In this document: positions 17,692 through 27,726 of the stretch, piece after piece
Position numbering within the stretch: the first letter of the stretch is position 1
Layout: every line of letters begins with the position of its first letter
Translations under genes and position numbers: made by a program
The notes under the pieces: generated by a model
What the model was told of the DNA's origin: nothing
The model's input: only the letters and a program-made list of their open reading frames with translations
Databases searched by the model: none
Source of the DNA: Bradyrhizobium vignae
GTDB lineage: Bacteria > Pseudomonadota > Alphaproteobacteria > Rhizobiales > Xanthobacteraceae
DNA length: 64,000 bases
Assembly: GCF_004114425.1 (NCBI RefSeq)
Contig: NZ_RDQF01000007.1
Span: 1 to 64,000, forward strand
Direction: 5' to 3'

Positions 17692-18828
17692 TTGAGCGTG
17701 ACGCAGCAACAGGTTCTCGACAGCCTCACCAAGGTCAAATCACCCCGCGGGGTCGCGCTCACCCATGCCAATGTGCTGAGCGCGATCAGCGCGTCGGACG
17801 GCAAGGTGTTCTTCTCGATCAATGTCGATGCCGCCGAGGCAAGGGCCTGGGAATCGGTCCGGGCCGAAGCGGAGGCCGCCGTGCGCACCATTCCCGGCGT
17901 CACCACGGTCATGGTGGCGTTGACCGCCGAGCGCAAGCCGGGTGCCGCGCCGCCGCCACCCCCGCAACCGAGCCGCGGCTCGCCTGGCGTGCAGCCGGTC
18001 CATGCCCACAAGCCGCCGCAGGGCGGTGGGTCGCCGATGGCACGGCAGTCTGAGATCCCCGGCGTCGCCGCGGTGATTGCGGTGGCGTCCGGCAAGGGCG
18101 GCGTCGGCAAGTCGACCACGGCGCTCAATCTGGCGCTCGGCCTGCGCGACCTCGGCCTCAAGGTCGGGCTGCTCGATGCCGACATCTACGGCCCCTCAGT
18201 GCCACGCCTGACGGGCCTGCGCGACAAGCCGGAGCTGAACGGCGAGCGCAAGATGATTCCGCTTCGGCGTTTCGGCCTCGCAATCATGTCGATCGGTTTC
18301 CTGGTCGAGGAGGAGACCGCGATGATCTGGCGCGGTCCCATGGTGATGTCGGCGGTGACGCAGATGCTGCGCGACGTCGAATGGGGCAAGCTCGACGTGC
18401 TCGTCGTCGACATGCCGCCGGGCACCGGCGATGCCCAGCTCACGCTGGCGCAGAACGTGCCGCTCAAGGGCGCGGTGATCGTCTCGACCCCGCAGGATCT
18501 GTCCCTGATCGACGCGCGGCGGGGCCTTGCCATGTTCAAGAAGGTCAACGTGCCCGTGCTCGGCATCGTCGAGAACATGAGTTACTTCCAGTGCCCGCAT
18601 TGCGGCACGCGGTCGGACATTTTCGGTCATGGCGGGGCGCGGCATGAAGCCGAGAAGCTCGGGGTACCGTTCCTGGGCGAGATCCCCCTGCACATGGCGA
18701 TTCGCGCCACCTCGGACGCCGGCAATCCCGTGGTCGACAGCGAGCCGGACGGTCCCCATGCGGCGATCTACCGCGCCATCGCCGGCCAGGTCCGGGACCA
18801 GCTCAAGGGTGTCATCGCGGCGGCCTGA
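17692..18828 (+). CDS. mrp: Mrp/ApbC family iron-sulfur cluster carrier ATPase
   Basis: This 378-residue P-loop ATPase is thought to hold and transfer Fe-S clusters to apoproteins. An N-terminal MIP18-like domain (about residues 1-85) is followed by a Pro-rich linker, then the deviant Walker A GKGGVGKSTT (about residue 130), LDADIYGPSVPRL, VVDMPPGTGDAQL and the cluster-binding CPHC (CxxC) near residue 303. Start TTG 17692 lies about five bases after GGAGATGC and gives the expected MIP18 N-terminus. Length is normal for the two-domain form. Confidence 0.93.
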   Translation: MSVTQQQVLDSLTKVKSPRGVALTHANVLSAISASDGKVFFSINVDAAEARAWESVRAEAEAAVRTIPGVTTVMVALTAERKPGAAPPPPPQPSRGSPGVQPVHAHKPPQGGGSPMARQSEIPGVAAVIAVASGKGGVGKSTTALNLALGLRDLGLKVGLLDADIYGPSVPRLTGLRDKPELNGERKMIPLRRFGLAIMSIGFLVEEETAMIWRGPMVMSAVTQMLRDVEWGKLDVLVVDMPPGTGDAQLTLAQNVPLKGAVIVSTPQDLSLIDARRGLAMFKKVNVPVLGIVENMSYFQCPHCGTRSDIFGHGGARHEAEKLGVPFLGEIPLHMAIRATSDAGNPVVDSEPDGPHAAIYRAIAGQVRDQLKGVIAAA

Positions 18829-20121
<1,293 letters not shown>

Positions 20122-20149
20122 TCTACGGCTTAATTCGTAAGACCGGATA

Positions 20150-20178
20150 GCCCGGCCTCGCAGGAGGCCGGGCTTTTT
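20150..20178 (+). terminator. Rho-independent terminator after the first TRAP binding protein
   Basis: A perfect 10-bp stem GCCCGGCCTC / GAGGCCGGGC with loop GCAG is followed by TTTTT. It separates the two paralogous binding-protein genes, so they are probably transcribed separately. Confidence 0.92.
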
Positions 20179-20284
20179 CGTTGCCGCAGTGCGATCGGGA
20201 TGGCTTTCGGCCCGGCGATGTTCCATGCTGTCGGAAAGCCTCGACAAGAAGGCTCCACAAGCACATCCATCAGGGTAGGAAATC

Positions 20285-21373
20285 ATGAAGAGAAGAGACT
20301 TCATCAAGGTCACAGGACTTGGTGCGGCCGGCGCCGCCACGCTCGCGGCTCCCGCGATCGCGCAGTCGATGCCGGAAATCAAATGGCGGATGCCCACGAG
20401 CTGGCCGAAATCGCTCGACACGCTGTTTGGCGGTGCCGAGATGATGTGCAAGATGGTCGCTGAGGCGACCGACAACAAATTCCAGATCCAGATCTTCGCG
20501 GCCGGCGAGATTGTGCCGGGTCTCCAGGTGCTCGACGCCGTGCAGAACGGCACCTGCGAGATCGGCCACACCGCGTCATACTATTATTTCGGCAAGGACC
20601 CGACCTTCACCTTCGGCTCGGCCGTGCCGTTCGGGCCCAACATGCGCATCAACCAGGCCTGGTACATGCAAGGCGGCGGACGTGACGTTCTCAACGAGTT
20701 CTACAAGAGCTACAACGTCATCTCGCTGCTCGCGGGCAACACCGGCTGCCAGATGGGCGGCTGGTTCAGGAAAGAGGTCAACTCGCCCGAGGATCTCAAG
20801 GGCATGAAATTCCGCATCGGCGGCTTTGCCGGCCGTGTGCTCCAGAAACTCGGCGTGGTGCCGCAGCAGCTCGCCGGCGGCGATATCTATCCAGCGCTGG
20901 AGAAGGGCACCATCGATGCCGCGGAATGGGTTGGTCCCTATGACGACGAGAAGCTCGGCTTCTACAAGATCGCGCCGCACTACTACTATCCCGGCTGGTG
21001 GGAAGGCGGGCCGATGCTGCTGGCCTTCGTCAATCTCGACAAATGGAACGCGCTGCCGAAATATTACCAGAGCGTGCTGGAGCAGGCCGGCCACTATGCC
21101 AACAACTACATGATGGCGCGCTACGACACCGCCAATCCGCTGGCGCTGAAGAAGCTGCTCGCCGGCGGCGCCAAGCTGCACCCCTTCTCGCCGGCGATCA
21201 TGGATGCCTGCTACAAGGCCGCCAAGGAGCTGCACGCCGAAGTTGGCGCAACCAACGCCAACTTCAAGAAGGTGCACGACTCCCTCGCCAAGTTCACGGG
21301 CGACGGCTACGCCTGGTTCCAGGTCGCCGAGGTCGGCTACGACATCTTCATGGCGCGGCGCTCACAGAGCTGA
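20285..21373 (+). CDS. TRAP transporter substrate-binding protein, TakP-like (second copy)
   Basis: Like the preceding gene this encodes 362 residues, and the two align without obvious gaps through most of their length. Core motifs are nearly identical ([51 protein letters not shown]) while the segments at about residues 103-145 and the C-terminal third differ, suggesting changed ligand preference. The N-terminus MKRRDFIKVTGLGAAGA is again Tat-like, ending APAIAQ. A tandem duplication followed by divergence is the simplest explanation. Confidence 0.9.
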   Translation: MKRRDFIKVTGLGAAGAATLAAPAIAQSMPEIKWRMPTSWPKSLDTLFGGAEMMCKMVAEATDNKFQIQIFAAGEIVPGLQVLDAVQNGTCEIGHTASYYYFGKDPTFTFGSAVPFGPNMRINQAWYMQGGGRDVLNEFYKSYNVISLLAGNTGCQMGGWFRKEVNSPEDLKGMKFRIGGFAGRVLQKLGVVPQQLAGGDIYPALEKGTIDAAEWVGPYDDEKLGFYKIAPHYYYPGWWEGGPMLLAFVNLDKWNALPKYYQSVLEQAGHYANNYMMARYDTANPLALKKLLAGGAKLHPFSPAIMDACYKAAKELHAEVGATNANFKKVHDSLAKFTGDGYAWFQVAEVGYDIFMARRSQS

Positions 21374-21395
21374 TCACGTCATCTGTCGCATGCAG

Positions 21396-21429
21396 CGCTC
21401 CGGAGCGAAGGCTCCGGGGCGTTCTTTTT
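21396..21429 (+). terminator. Rho-independent terminator after the second TRAP binding protein
   Basis: An 11-bp stem CGCTCCGGAGC / GCTCCGGGGCG (one G-U type mismatch) with loop GAAG is followed by TTCTTTTT. It lies 22 bases after the stop codon. Confidence 0.9.
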
Positions 21430-21720
21430 GGGCGTCGCGAAGAGTGCCCCACTCAAAACTCGAAAAACAACCCCATGCACAGTAGCCAACCGATTGATAA
21501 GCCGTGAAAAAAATTGGCGGTACAAACGGTCTTCGCGGGAGGCGGGTCTGTGCTGCGGCATGCAGGAGAGGGCGACTCCGGAACCGGCGCGATCGAAGGA
21601 TCGTTCCGCTCACCAGCTCCTACGAACCAGGAGCGGTTTGACCTGTCGGGCAAAACAGTGGCAGAGTGTGAGTATCGAATAATCCGAAATATCTCGCCGG
21701 CACTCACTCTGGAGACGACG
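21430..21720. other. Gap between the TRAP binding protein and the YunG-like gene
   Basis: Together with the terminator just before it this makes a 347-base stretch without a gene. Part of it is AT-rich (ACTCGAAAAACAACCCC near 21460 and GTGAAAAAAATTGGC near 21505). No domain-bearing frame or clear promoter is seen. The reading frame of the next gene stays open upstream to 21514, but that part has no coding character. Confidence 0.5.
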
Positions 21721-22071
21721 ATGAGCTTCGATCCCGACGCCGTCCAAAGGGCGCTTCGCAAGGCGTGGTCATTGTCGACCTCAAGCCAATGGAGTGCGGA
21801 TAATCCGGCGGCAGGGCAATGCAACGTCACGGCATTGCTGATACGAGAACTCTTCTGCGGTGAATTACTGAAGACGCCCTTGTCGGCCGGCGACCACTTC
21901 TACAACCGGATTGAAGGGCAGAGATACGACTTCACGGCGAGCCAGTTCGATCAGCCGATTGTTTACGCGGATCTACCTGCGGATCCGGCCGAGGCAGAGC
22001 TGGGAGCAACAGGCGACCAGCTGGCTGCACTCAGAGCGGCCTTCGAGTCGCAGCGTATCAAGCCAGCTTAA
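21721..22071 (+). CDS. YunG-family protein
   Basis: This 116-residue protein resembles the YunG family of unknown function: AWSLSTSSQWSADNPAAGQCNVTALLIRELFCGELLKTP, then HFYNRIEGQRYDFTASQF. The conserved Trp-Ser, the GQC with a single Cys, His and DFT are arranged as in small Cys-His hydrolase-like folds, but no activity is established. The start ATG 21721 follows CTGGAGACG. Codon use is slightly less GC-biased than the core genes, and the neighbouring Nramp gene shares this, so the pair may have been acquired together. Confidence 0.75.
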   Translation: MSFDPDAVQRALRKAWSLSTSSQWSADNPAAGQCNVTALLIRELFCGELLKTPLSAGDHFYNRIEGQRYDFTASQFDQPIVYADLPADPAEAELGATGDQLAALRAAFESQRIKPA

Positions 22072-22204
22072 GTGAGGAGGAGGCAACCTGGCGCCTCGCT
22101 TCGGAAGGTCCGGTAAGGCCGCCGCGGACCACGTCATCGCATAGGAACTACGATCAGCCGCCGGCACTTGTCGACGTCAAAGGGCAAGGAGTGCCGCGGA
22201 TTAC

Positions 22205-23476
22205 ATGGCCGACAAGGACGACCAGAAGGAACGAGGGCTCGCAAGGTCGATAGGGGTGGGCGTCATCACCGGGGCGGCCGACGACGATCCTTCCGCAATC
22301 GGCACCTATGCCAGCGCCGGGGCGCAATTCGGAACACAAATCCTCTGGTTGGCGCCTGTCGTCCTGCCGATGATGTTCACGGTCGTCTACCTGTCCTCGA
22401 AGTTGGGGCAAGTTTCGGGACGAGGGCTCTTCCACGTCATCCGAGACTTCTATCCGCGCTGGCTGCTCTGGGCTGTGCTGGTGGGCGTGATGATCGGCAA
22501 CACGATCGAAGCGGCCGCCGATCTCGGCGGCATGGCCGCCGCGCTCGGCATTTTCATTCCGCTCCCCGTTCCATGGATCGTGGTTGCAGTCGCCGTCGTA
22601 CTGCTGGCACTTCAATTATGGGGATCTTACGCAACCATACGGGCGATCTTCCGCTGGCTCGCCCTGGCGCTGCTCGCCTACGCGGCCGCCGCTCTGCTCG
22701 CTCAGCCAGATCCTGCAGAGGTCTTGATTGGCACATTCATCCCCACGGTGCGGTTAGACCGGCACTTTCTGTCCATCGTCGTCGCGATCATCGGGACTTC
22801 GTTGTCGGCCTATATCTACACTTGGGAATCCAACCAGCAGGTCGAAGAGAAGATTGAGGAAGGGAAGATCAGACTTTCTCAGCGCATCGGAGCATCCAGT
22901 ACCGAGCTCTCCCGCAGCCGCCGCGACGTGCTCATCGGCATGCTGTTTTCCAATGCCGTCATGTATTTCATCATCATGTCCACAGGAGTCACGCTCCACG
23001 ACCACGGCCAGACCAACATAGAAACCGCTGCGCAAGCGGCGGAGGCGTTGCGCCCTCTTGCTGGTGCGGGCGCAAGCGTGCTGTTTACCGCTGGCATCAT
23101 AGGCGTCGGGTTTCTCGCCGTACCGGTGATGACTGCCGGCGCCGCGTACGATCTAGCACAGGCGCTCGGCTGGAGGGCCAGCCTTCACGCCCGTCCACGC
23201 GAAGCACCAGGATTCTATTGGGCGATTGCCGGACTCACAGCGATTGCTGTCGCTCTGAACTTCCTTGGTTTCAATCCGATGCAGGCCCTGGTCTGGTCGG
23301 GGATCGTTCAGGGATTTTCGACCCCGCCGCTCTTGCTGCTGATCATGTTTATGACGAACAACCGCAAGATCATGGGGGACAAGGTGAATTCTGCGTGGAT
23401 GAACGCGCTCGGCTGGATCACCACGGCCGCCGTGTTCTCGGCCAGCGCCGGGCTCGTAGTAACATGGTTCCTTTAA
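22205..23476 (+). CDS. Nramp-superfamily divalent metal transporter with atypical site motifs
   Basis: This 423-residue protein has about 11 membrane helices and belongs to the Nramp superfamily. The helix-1 motif is TGAADDDPSAIGTYASAGAQ, where canonical manganese/iron Nramps have DPGN. In helix 6 the canonical MPH metal motif is absent; the equivalent region reads GTSLSAYIYTWESNQQ. It therefore belongs to a divergent Nramp-related branch, and its ion (Mg, Mn or other) cannot be assigned. A charged cytoplasmic loop (QQVEEKIEEGKIRLSQR) follows helix 6. No regulator is adjacent. Confidence 0.85.
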   Translation: MADKDDQKERGLARSIGVGVITGAADDDPSAIGTYASAGAQFGTQILWLAPVVLPMMFTVVYLSSKLGQVSGRGLFHVIRDFYPRWLLWAVLVGVMIGNTIEAAADLGGMAAALGIFIPLPVPWIVVAVAVVLLALQLWGSYATIRAIFRWLALALLAYAAAALLAQPDPAEVLIGTFIPTVRLDRHFLSIVVAIIGTSLSAYIYTWESNQQVEEKIEEGKIRLSQRIGASSTELSRSRRDVLIGMLFSNAVMYFIIMSTGVTLHDHGQTNIETAAQAAEALRPLAGAGASVLFTAGIIGVGFLAVPVMTAGAAYDLAQALGWRASLHARPREAPGFYWAIAGLTAIAVALNFLGFNPMQALVWSGIVQGFSTPPLLLLIMFMTNNRKIMGDKVNSAWMNALGWITTAAVFSASAGLVVTWFL

Positions 23477-23585
23477 AGTCGTACTCTTTCATTGCTGGTC
23501 GTCATCGGGTTCGCAGCCGGTCTGACGATGGTGCTCGAACACACGTTCTGAAGCCGCTACGCGCTGTTCGAAGCGCGGGGGTGAT

Positions 23586-23822
23586 CTAACCCTTAAGGTC
23601 GTACTGCTTGCTGAGGTGATCGCCGATCTGAACCAGCATGGCGACACATTCCGGATAACCGGGCCGATCCGACGTGGCCTGATCTGCGCTGGCTCGAAAC
23701 TCCCAGGAACTGCCGTCGCGAATGATGGAAATCGTCATTGTGTCGGGACAGTCGGCGTGAGCCTTCAACTCGGCCCTTGCCATTGCAATCAGCTCGCTTT
23801 CCGTTTTCAACGGTCTGCTCAT
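23586..23822 (-). CDS. Hypothetical small soluble protein
   Basis: This is a 78-residue acidic protein without membrane segments or signal peptide. It has one Cys (DCPDTMTISIIRDG) and a Cys in YPECVAMLVQIGDHL. No family is recognised. Two ATGs are possible; 23822 is preferred because GAAAGG lies nine bases upstream, whereas 23831 would be almost touching it. It faces the Nramp gene (convergent) and is divergent from the response regulator gene. Confidence 0.65.
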   Translation of the reverse strand: MSRPLKTESELIAMARAELKAHADCPDTMTISIIRDGSSWEFRASADQATSDRPGYPECVAMLVQIGDHLSKQYDLKG

Positions 23823-24024
23823 GAAGCTCATCCTTTCGTCCTGGGGCCGAATTTGCTGGTCTGGTCAACCACTGGAACACATCTGATCGGCTGACATGAA
23901 GCTGACAAGATCTTGACTAGTCAACCGGCTGCTTTTTCACTGGCCCAAGCGCTCGGAATATTGGAAGAGAGCGCCGATGCGGCGCAGGCCGTACAATGAC
24001 ACCGGGCTGTCCGGCGGGACTTTG

Positions 24025-24699
24025 ATGCGCCTTCTGATCGTTGAGGACAATGTCGAGCTGTCGCGGCTCGTTGCCGGCGGGCTGGCGGCGGCCGGCTATG
24101 AGAGCGACATCGTCGGCAGCGCGGCCGAGGCACGCGAGGCGGTGAGCAGTGTCAGCTATGCCGCGATGATTCTCGACCTTGGCCTGCCCGACGGCGACGG
24201 CCTGTCGGTGCTGCGCGAGCTGCGCCTCAAGATGGAGCCGCTGCCGGTGCTGGTGCTGACCGCGCGGGGCGGCGTGCAGGACCGCGTCAGCGGCTTGCGC
24301 AGCGGTGCCGACGACTACCTCGTAAAACCGTTCGCGATGGAGGAACTGGTGGCGCGGCTGGAGGCGATCCTGCGCCGGCCGGGCCAGCTGCTCGGCCGCT
24401 CGCTCAGTCTCGCCAACCTCGTCTACGACACCGAGAGCCGCCAGATCTTCGTCGACGACCAGCCGCGGATCATCTCCGCGCGCGAGACCTCGGTGCTCGA
24501 GATCCTGCTGCGCCGGCAGGGGCGGGTCGTGCCGAAGAAGAACGTCGAGGACCACATTTTCGGGCTCGAAGGCGAAGTCGCTTCCAACGCGGTCGAGGTC
24601 TATGTCTCGCGACTGCGCAAGCAGCTGGCGGAACATGGCGCCAAGGTGGTGATCCACACCATCCGGGGCGTCGGCTATCTCATGACCGAGGAGAAATAG
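24025..24699 (+). CDS. OmpR-family response regulator, TctD-like
   Basis: This 224-residue regulator has a receiver domain (MRLLIVEDNVELSRL, phospho-acceptor Asp51 in MILDLGLPDGDG, switch Lys in DDYLVKPFAMEELV) and a C-terminal winged helix (ISARETSVLEILLRRQGRVVPKK to VYVSRLRKQL, VVIHTIRGVGYLM). The closest recognisable relatives are TctD/QseB types that control carboxylate transport. The gene stops one base before the kinase start, so the two are an operon. Position between TRAP binding proteins and TRAP membrane subunits suggests it may control them. Confidence 0.93.
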   Translation: MRLLIVEDNVELSRLVAGGLAAAGYESDIVGSAAEAREAVSSVSYAAMILDLGLPDGDGLSVLRELRLKMEPLPVLVLTARGGVQDRVSGLRSGADDYLVKPFAMEELVARLEAILRRPGQLLGRSLSLANLVYDTESRQIFVDDQPRIISARETSVLEILLRRQGRVVPKKNVEDHIFGLEGEVASNAVEVYVSRLRKQLAEHGAKVVIHTIRGVGYLMTEEK

Positions 24700-24700
24700 C

Positions 24701-26152
24701 GTGACCCAGCTCGGATCCGGCGCCGGGTCCTATGGCAGGTCGCCGACCTTCAAATCGCTGATCTGGCGCATCGTGTTCCTCCACATCGTTGCGGTCGCGG
24801 TGGTCGCGATCTTCCTGCCGCTGGTACTGTTCTGGCTGCTCAATTCCGAGATCAGCCAGCTGCATCGCGACGCCATGCGCGCCCAGGCCGAGGTGCTGGC
24901 GGAGCGCATCGTCGCGCAGCCGGACGGTACGTTGACCTTCAACCTGCCCGACAGCCTCAAGGGCCTCTATTCAGACGCCTATGGCCGCTACCAGTACGAC
25001 ATTCGCGACGCCGAAGGCCGGCTGCTGTTCTCCTCCCACCGGCGTTCTCCCGCGGTGGCGGCGCCGCGCTTGTCCGATACCATTTCCGGCGCCGGCGTCA
25101 CCCGCGACATCGACGGCAAGACGGTGCGCATCCAGGTTGCCGAGGATCTCGCGCACCGCGACGTCATCATCGACGACATCGTCTCGAACTTCTTCCGGCG
25201 GGTCGGTTGGATCACCATCCCGATCCTCCTGGTCCTGCTTGCCACCGACATCATCATCTTCCGCCGGGCGATTGCGCCGCTGTGGAAGGCCTCGGAGGAG
25301 GCCAGCAATATCGGCCCGGCGCGGACCGACATCCGCTTGCCTACGGCACAGATTCCGCGCGAGATCCTGCCGCTGGTCACCGCCGTGAACCAGGCACTCG
25401 ATCGCCTCGAGGGCGGCTTTCGCGTGCAGCGGCAGTTCACGGCGGACGCCGCGCATCAGTTGCGCACGCCGCTCGCGATCCTGCGCACGCGCATCGAGAC
25501 GCTCGACGACCGTGCGGCACGACAGGCGCTGCATGCCGACATCGAAACCATGAGCCGCCTCGTCGCCCAGCTGCTGGAGATCGCCGAACTCGACACATTG
25601 GTGCTCGATCCCGGCGAGACCGCGGATTTGCGCGCCGTCTGCGCCGAGGTGGTCGGCTCGATCGCGCCGTTCGCGATTGCGCAGCACAAGGATATCGAGC
25701 TGAAGGGCACGGACGCACCGGTCGAGATCCACGGCAATTCCGAGATGCTCCAGCGTGCGATCTTCAACCTTGCGGAAAACGCCATCAAGTTCACGGCAAA
25801 GGACACCTCCGTCGATGTCGAGGTGCGCGAAGACGGTTCGGTGCGCGTACGTGACCACGGCCCGGGCATCCCGGAAGCCGAACGCGAACTGATCTTCCAG
25901 CGCTTCTGGCGCGGCGACCGCCGGCGCAGCGACGGTGCGGGGCTGGGACTCTCGATCGTGCGCGCAGTGGCGGACGATCACGCGGCCACGGTTGCGGTGG
26001 AGAACCTTGCAGGCGGCGGTGCGGAGTTCACGCTGCGGTTCAGGTTGGCGAAGGCGCTAAAGACTGTTGAGAAGAGCTGGCGCGACAGTGACGCTACACC
26101 CGCTCGCCTTGTGGGAGAGGGTGGCGCGCCGCGTCAGCGGCGGGACGGGTGA
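24701..26152 (+). CDS. Sensor histidine kinase, TctE-like
   Basis: This 483-residue inner-membrane kinase starts at GTG 24701. It has a first helix (about residues 21-47), a periplasmic 2CSK-N-like sensor domain (48-168), a second helix (169-187), then the phospho-acceptor FTADAAHQLRTPLAIL (His252), N-box NLAENAIKFTA, DHGPGIPEAE and GAGLGLSIVRAVADDH. The pair matches the TctDE/QseBC class. The last 20 or so residues (DATPARLVGEGGAPRQRRDG) are encoded by an intergenic repeat, so the original stop was probably lost or moved. Confidence 0.92.
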   Translation: MTQLGSGAGSYGRSPTFKSLIWRIVFLHIVAVAVVAIFLPLVLFWLLNSEISQLHRDAMRAQAEVLAERIVAQPDGTLTFNLPDSLKGLYSDAYGRYQYDIRDAEGRLLFSSHRRSPAVAAPRLSDTISGAGVTRDIDGKTVRIQVAEDLAHRDVIIDDIVSNFFRRVGWITIPILLVLLATDIIIFRRAIAPLWKASEEASNIGPARTDIRLPTAQIPREILPLVTAVNQALDRLEGGFRVQRQFTADAAHQLRTPLAILRTRIETLDDRAARQALHADIETMSRLVAQLLEIAELDTLVLDPGETADLRAVCAEVVGSIAPFAIAQHKDIELKGTDAPVEIHGNSEMLQRAIFNLAENAIKFTAKDTSVDVEVREDGSVRVRDHGPGIPEAERELIFQRFWRGDRRRSDGAGLGLSIVRAVADDHAATVAVENLAGGGAEFTLRFRLAKALKTVEKSWRDSDATPARLVGEGGAPRQRRDG

Positions 26153-26200
26153 GGAGTTCTTGCGTTCGCGCCACCTTCTCCCACAACGGAGAAGGAAGAA
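26094..26200. repeat. Family A palindromic repeat between converging genes
   Basis: GTGGGAGAGGGTGGCGC (26111-26127) pairs with GCGCCACCTTCTCCCAC (26168-26184) with one mismatch, around a GC-rich centre that includes GGGTGAGG. Related elements occur at about 27571, 40470 and 43401. It lies between the kinase and the converging peptidase gene, overlaps the 3' end of the kinase frame, and could form a bidirectional terminator hairpin. Confidence 0.7.
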
Positions 26201-26210
26201 AGCGCAGTGC

Positions 26211-27500
26211 CTATTTCAGCTTGCCGGTGGACAAGTCCATGATCATGCGCGTCGCCAGATACAGCCGCGGCACGATGCTGTCGAGCTTCACATATTCGGC
26301 ATCGTTGGAGTGCGCGCCGAAGCCCGACAGGCCCATGCCTTCCACCACGGCTCCTTTGGACTGCAGCGCGGCAAAAGCCGCATCGGTGCCGCCTCCGGTC
26401 GCCTTCTCGTCCACCTTGAGGGATAGCCCGATCTCTCCGTAGACCGTCTTGCCATGGGCCGCCACCCGGCGCGAGGCCTCGTTGGCTTCGAGTGGCGGGC
26501 GTCGTACCTCGAACTTCACGTCGACCCTGGAGTCGGGCAGCAGCCGATTCTTGATCTTGTCCTGCAGCACCTTCTGCAACTCGTCGAAGTCGGACACCTT
26601 GAGCGCGCGTGCATCAGCCTGGGCCGTGGCCTCGGCGGGGATCACATTGCGGTTGGTGCCGGCCTTTGAGACGGTCCAGTTCAGCTTCAGGCCCTGCTCG
26701 GGTTTGGACAGATCCTTCATCTGCAGCACCTGGTGCGACAGCTCGTACAGCGCATTCACGCCGCCCTCGGGCCGTGCGCCCGCATGTGACGACTTCCCCT
26801 GCACGGTGAGATAGGCCGAGCCGATGCCGCTGGTCGCGAGACGCAGCGTCCCGTCGGTGCCGCCGCCTTCGAACGAGAACACCACGTCCTGATCCGAGGC
26901 GAGGCGTGTGATGGTGCTGCGCCAGCCGGGGGAGGAGATCTCCTCGTCGCCGTTCGTGAGCACGGTGAGCGTGCCGTAATCCTTGAAGTTCAGCTTCTGC
27001 AGCAGGGCCACGGTGTGCAGAATGAGCGCGACGCCCTGCTTGTCGTCGGCAATGCCCAGGCCGTAGGCTTTGTCGCCCTCGACGCGGAACGGCTGGTCCT
27101 TCAGCATGCCCTTCAGGTACACCGTGTCCATGTGGGCGATCAGCATGATCTTCTTATCCCCGGTGCCCTTGAACACGGCGCGCACGGCCGGCCCGATCTT
27201 TTCGGGGGTGTCGTCGAGGCGATAGATGTCGGTCGGTTGCAGGATCTCCACCGTGCCGCCGAGCTGCTTGAGCTGACCGGCAACACGCTCGGCGATCTGG
27301 TTCAGGCCCTCGATGTCCTTGCTGCCGGATTCGATGTTGACGAGATCGCGCAGCGTGTCGAGCAGCGGCTGCTGTTCCTTTTGCGCCAGCGCATGGACAT
27401 CGCCGACCGGCTCGGCATGCGCGACGGTGGCGGCACATGCCAGCCACAGCGAGGCGATCAACGGAGCGACGAGCGAGGGAACAGGGTGCGATCGGGGCAT
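26211..27500 (-). CDS. Secreted M20 family peptidase (glutamate carboxypeptidase-like)
   Basis: This 429-residue zinc peptidase resembles carboxypeptidase G2, which removes C-terminal glutamate from folates and related N-acyl amino acids. It has a signal peptide ending at AHA-EP (about residue 29). Metal ligands are visible in LIAHMDTVY, GIADDKQGVAL (bridging Asp), TNGDEEISSPG (catalytic and ligand Glu) and a C-terminal His in LSGFGAHSNDAEYV. A bacterial dimerisation domain lies between. The substrate is not determinable. It lies just downstream, in transcription sense, of DctM. Confidence 0.9.
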   Translation of the reverse strand: MPRSHPVPSLVAPLIASLWLACAATVAHAEPVGDVHALAQKEQQPLLDTLRDLVNIESGSKDIEGLNQIAERVAGQLKQLGGTVEILQPTDIYRLDDTPEKIGPAVRAVFKGTGDKKIMLIAHMDTVYLKGMLKDQPFRVEGDKAYGLGIADDKQGVALILHTVALLQKLNFKDYGTLTVLTNGDEEISSPGWRSTITRLASDQDVVFSFEGGGTDGTLRLATSGIGSAYLTVQGKSSHAGARPEGGVNALYELSHQVLQMKDLSKPEQGLKLNWTVSKAGTNRNVIPAEATAQADARALKVSDFDELQKVLQDKIKNRLLPDSRVDVKFEVRRPPLEANEASRRVAAHGKTVYGEIGLSLKVDEKATGGGTDAAFAALQSKGAVVEGMGLSGFGAHSNDAEYVKLDSIVPRLYLATRMIMDLSTGKLK

Positions 27501-27570
27501 GCGCGGCGGTCCTTCGGTTGAAGAAGTAGCCCGATATGCCTGTGTTCGCGGCGCTTGTCACGCGCGGCGG

Positions 27571-27705
27571 TGCTGCACCCTCTCCCCTTGTAGGGAAGGG
27601 GTGGCTTCGCGATAGCGAGGCTGGGTGAGGGCCTACGCGAGTCGGACTGCGAGTCAAATGCGCGGAGAGAGGCCACCTTCTCCCACAAGGGGAGAAGAGG
27701 GCATC
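27571..27705. repeat. Family A palindromic repeat
   Basis: The element runs from CACCCTCTCCCCTTG to CCACCTTCTCCCACAAGG with GGCTGGGTGAGGGCC in its centre. It shares the CTCTCCC / GGGTGAGG words with the copy at 26094-26200. It fills most of the gap between dctM and the M20 peptidase gene. Confidence 0.7.
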
Positions 27706-27726
27706 GGCGCTTGCTGGTAGAACCAC

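Noticed and set aside
21430..21720. AT-rich segment as a possible dispersed repeat
   Set aside because: No second copy is present in the window and I cannot confirm copies elsewhere.
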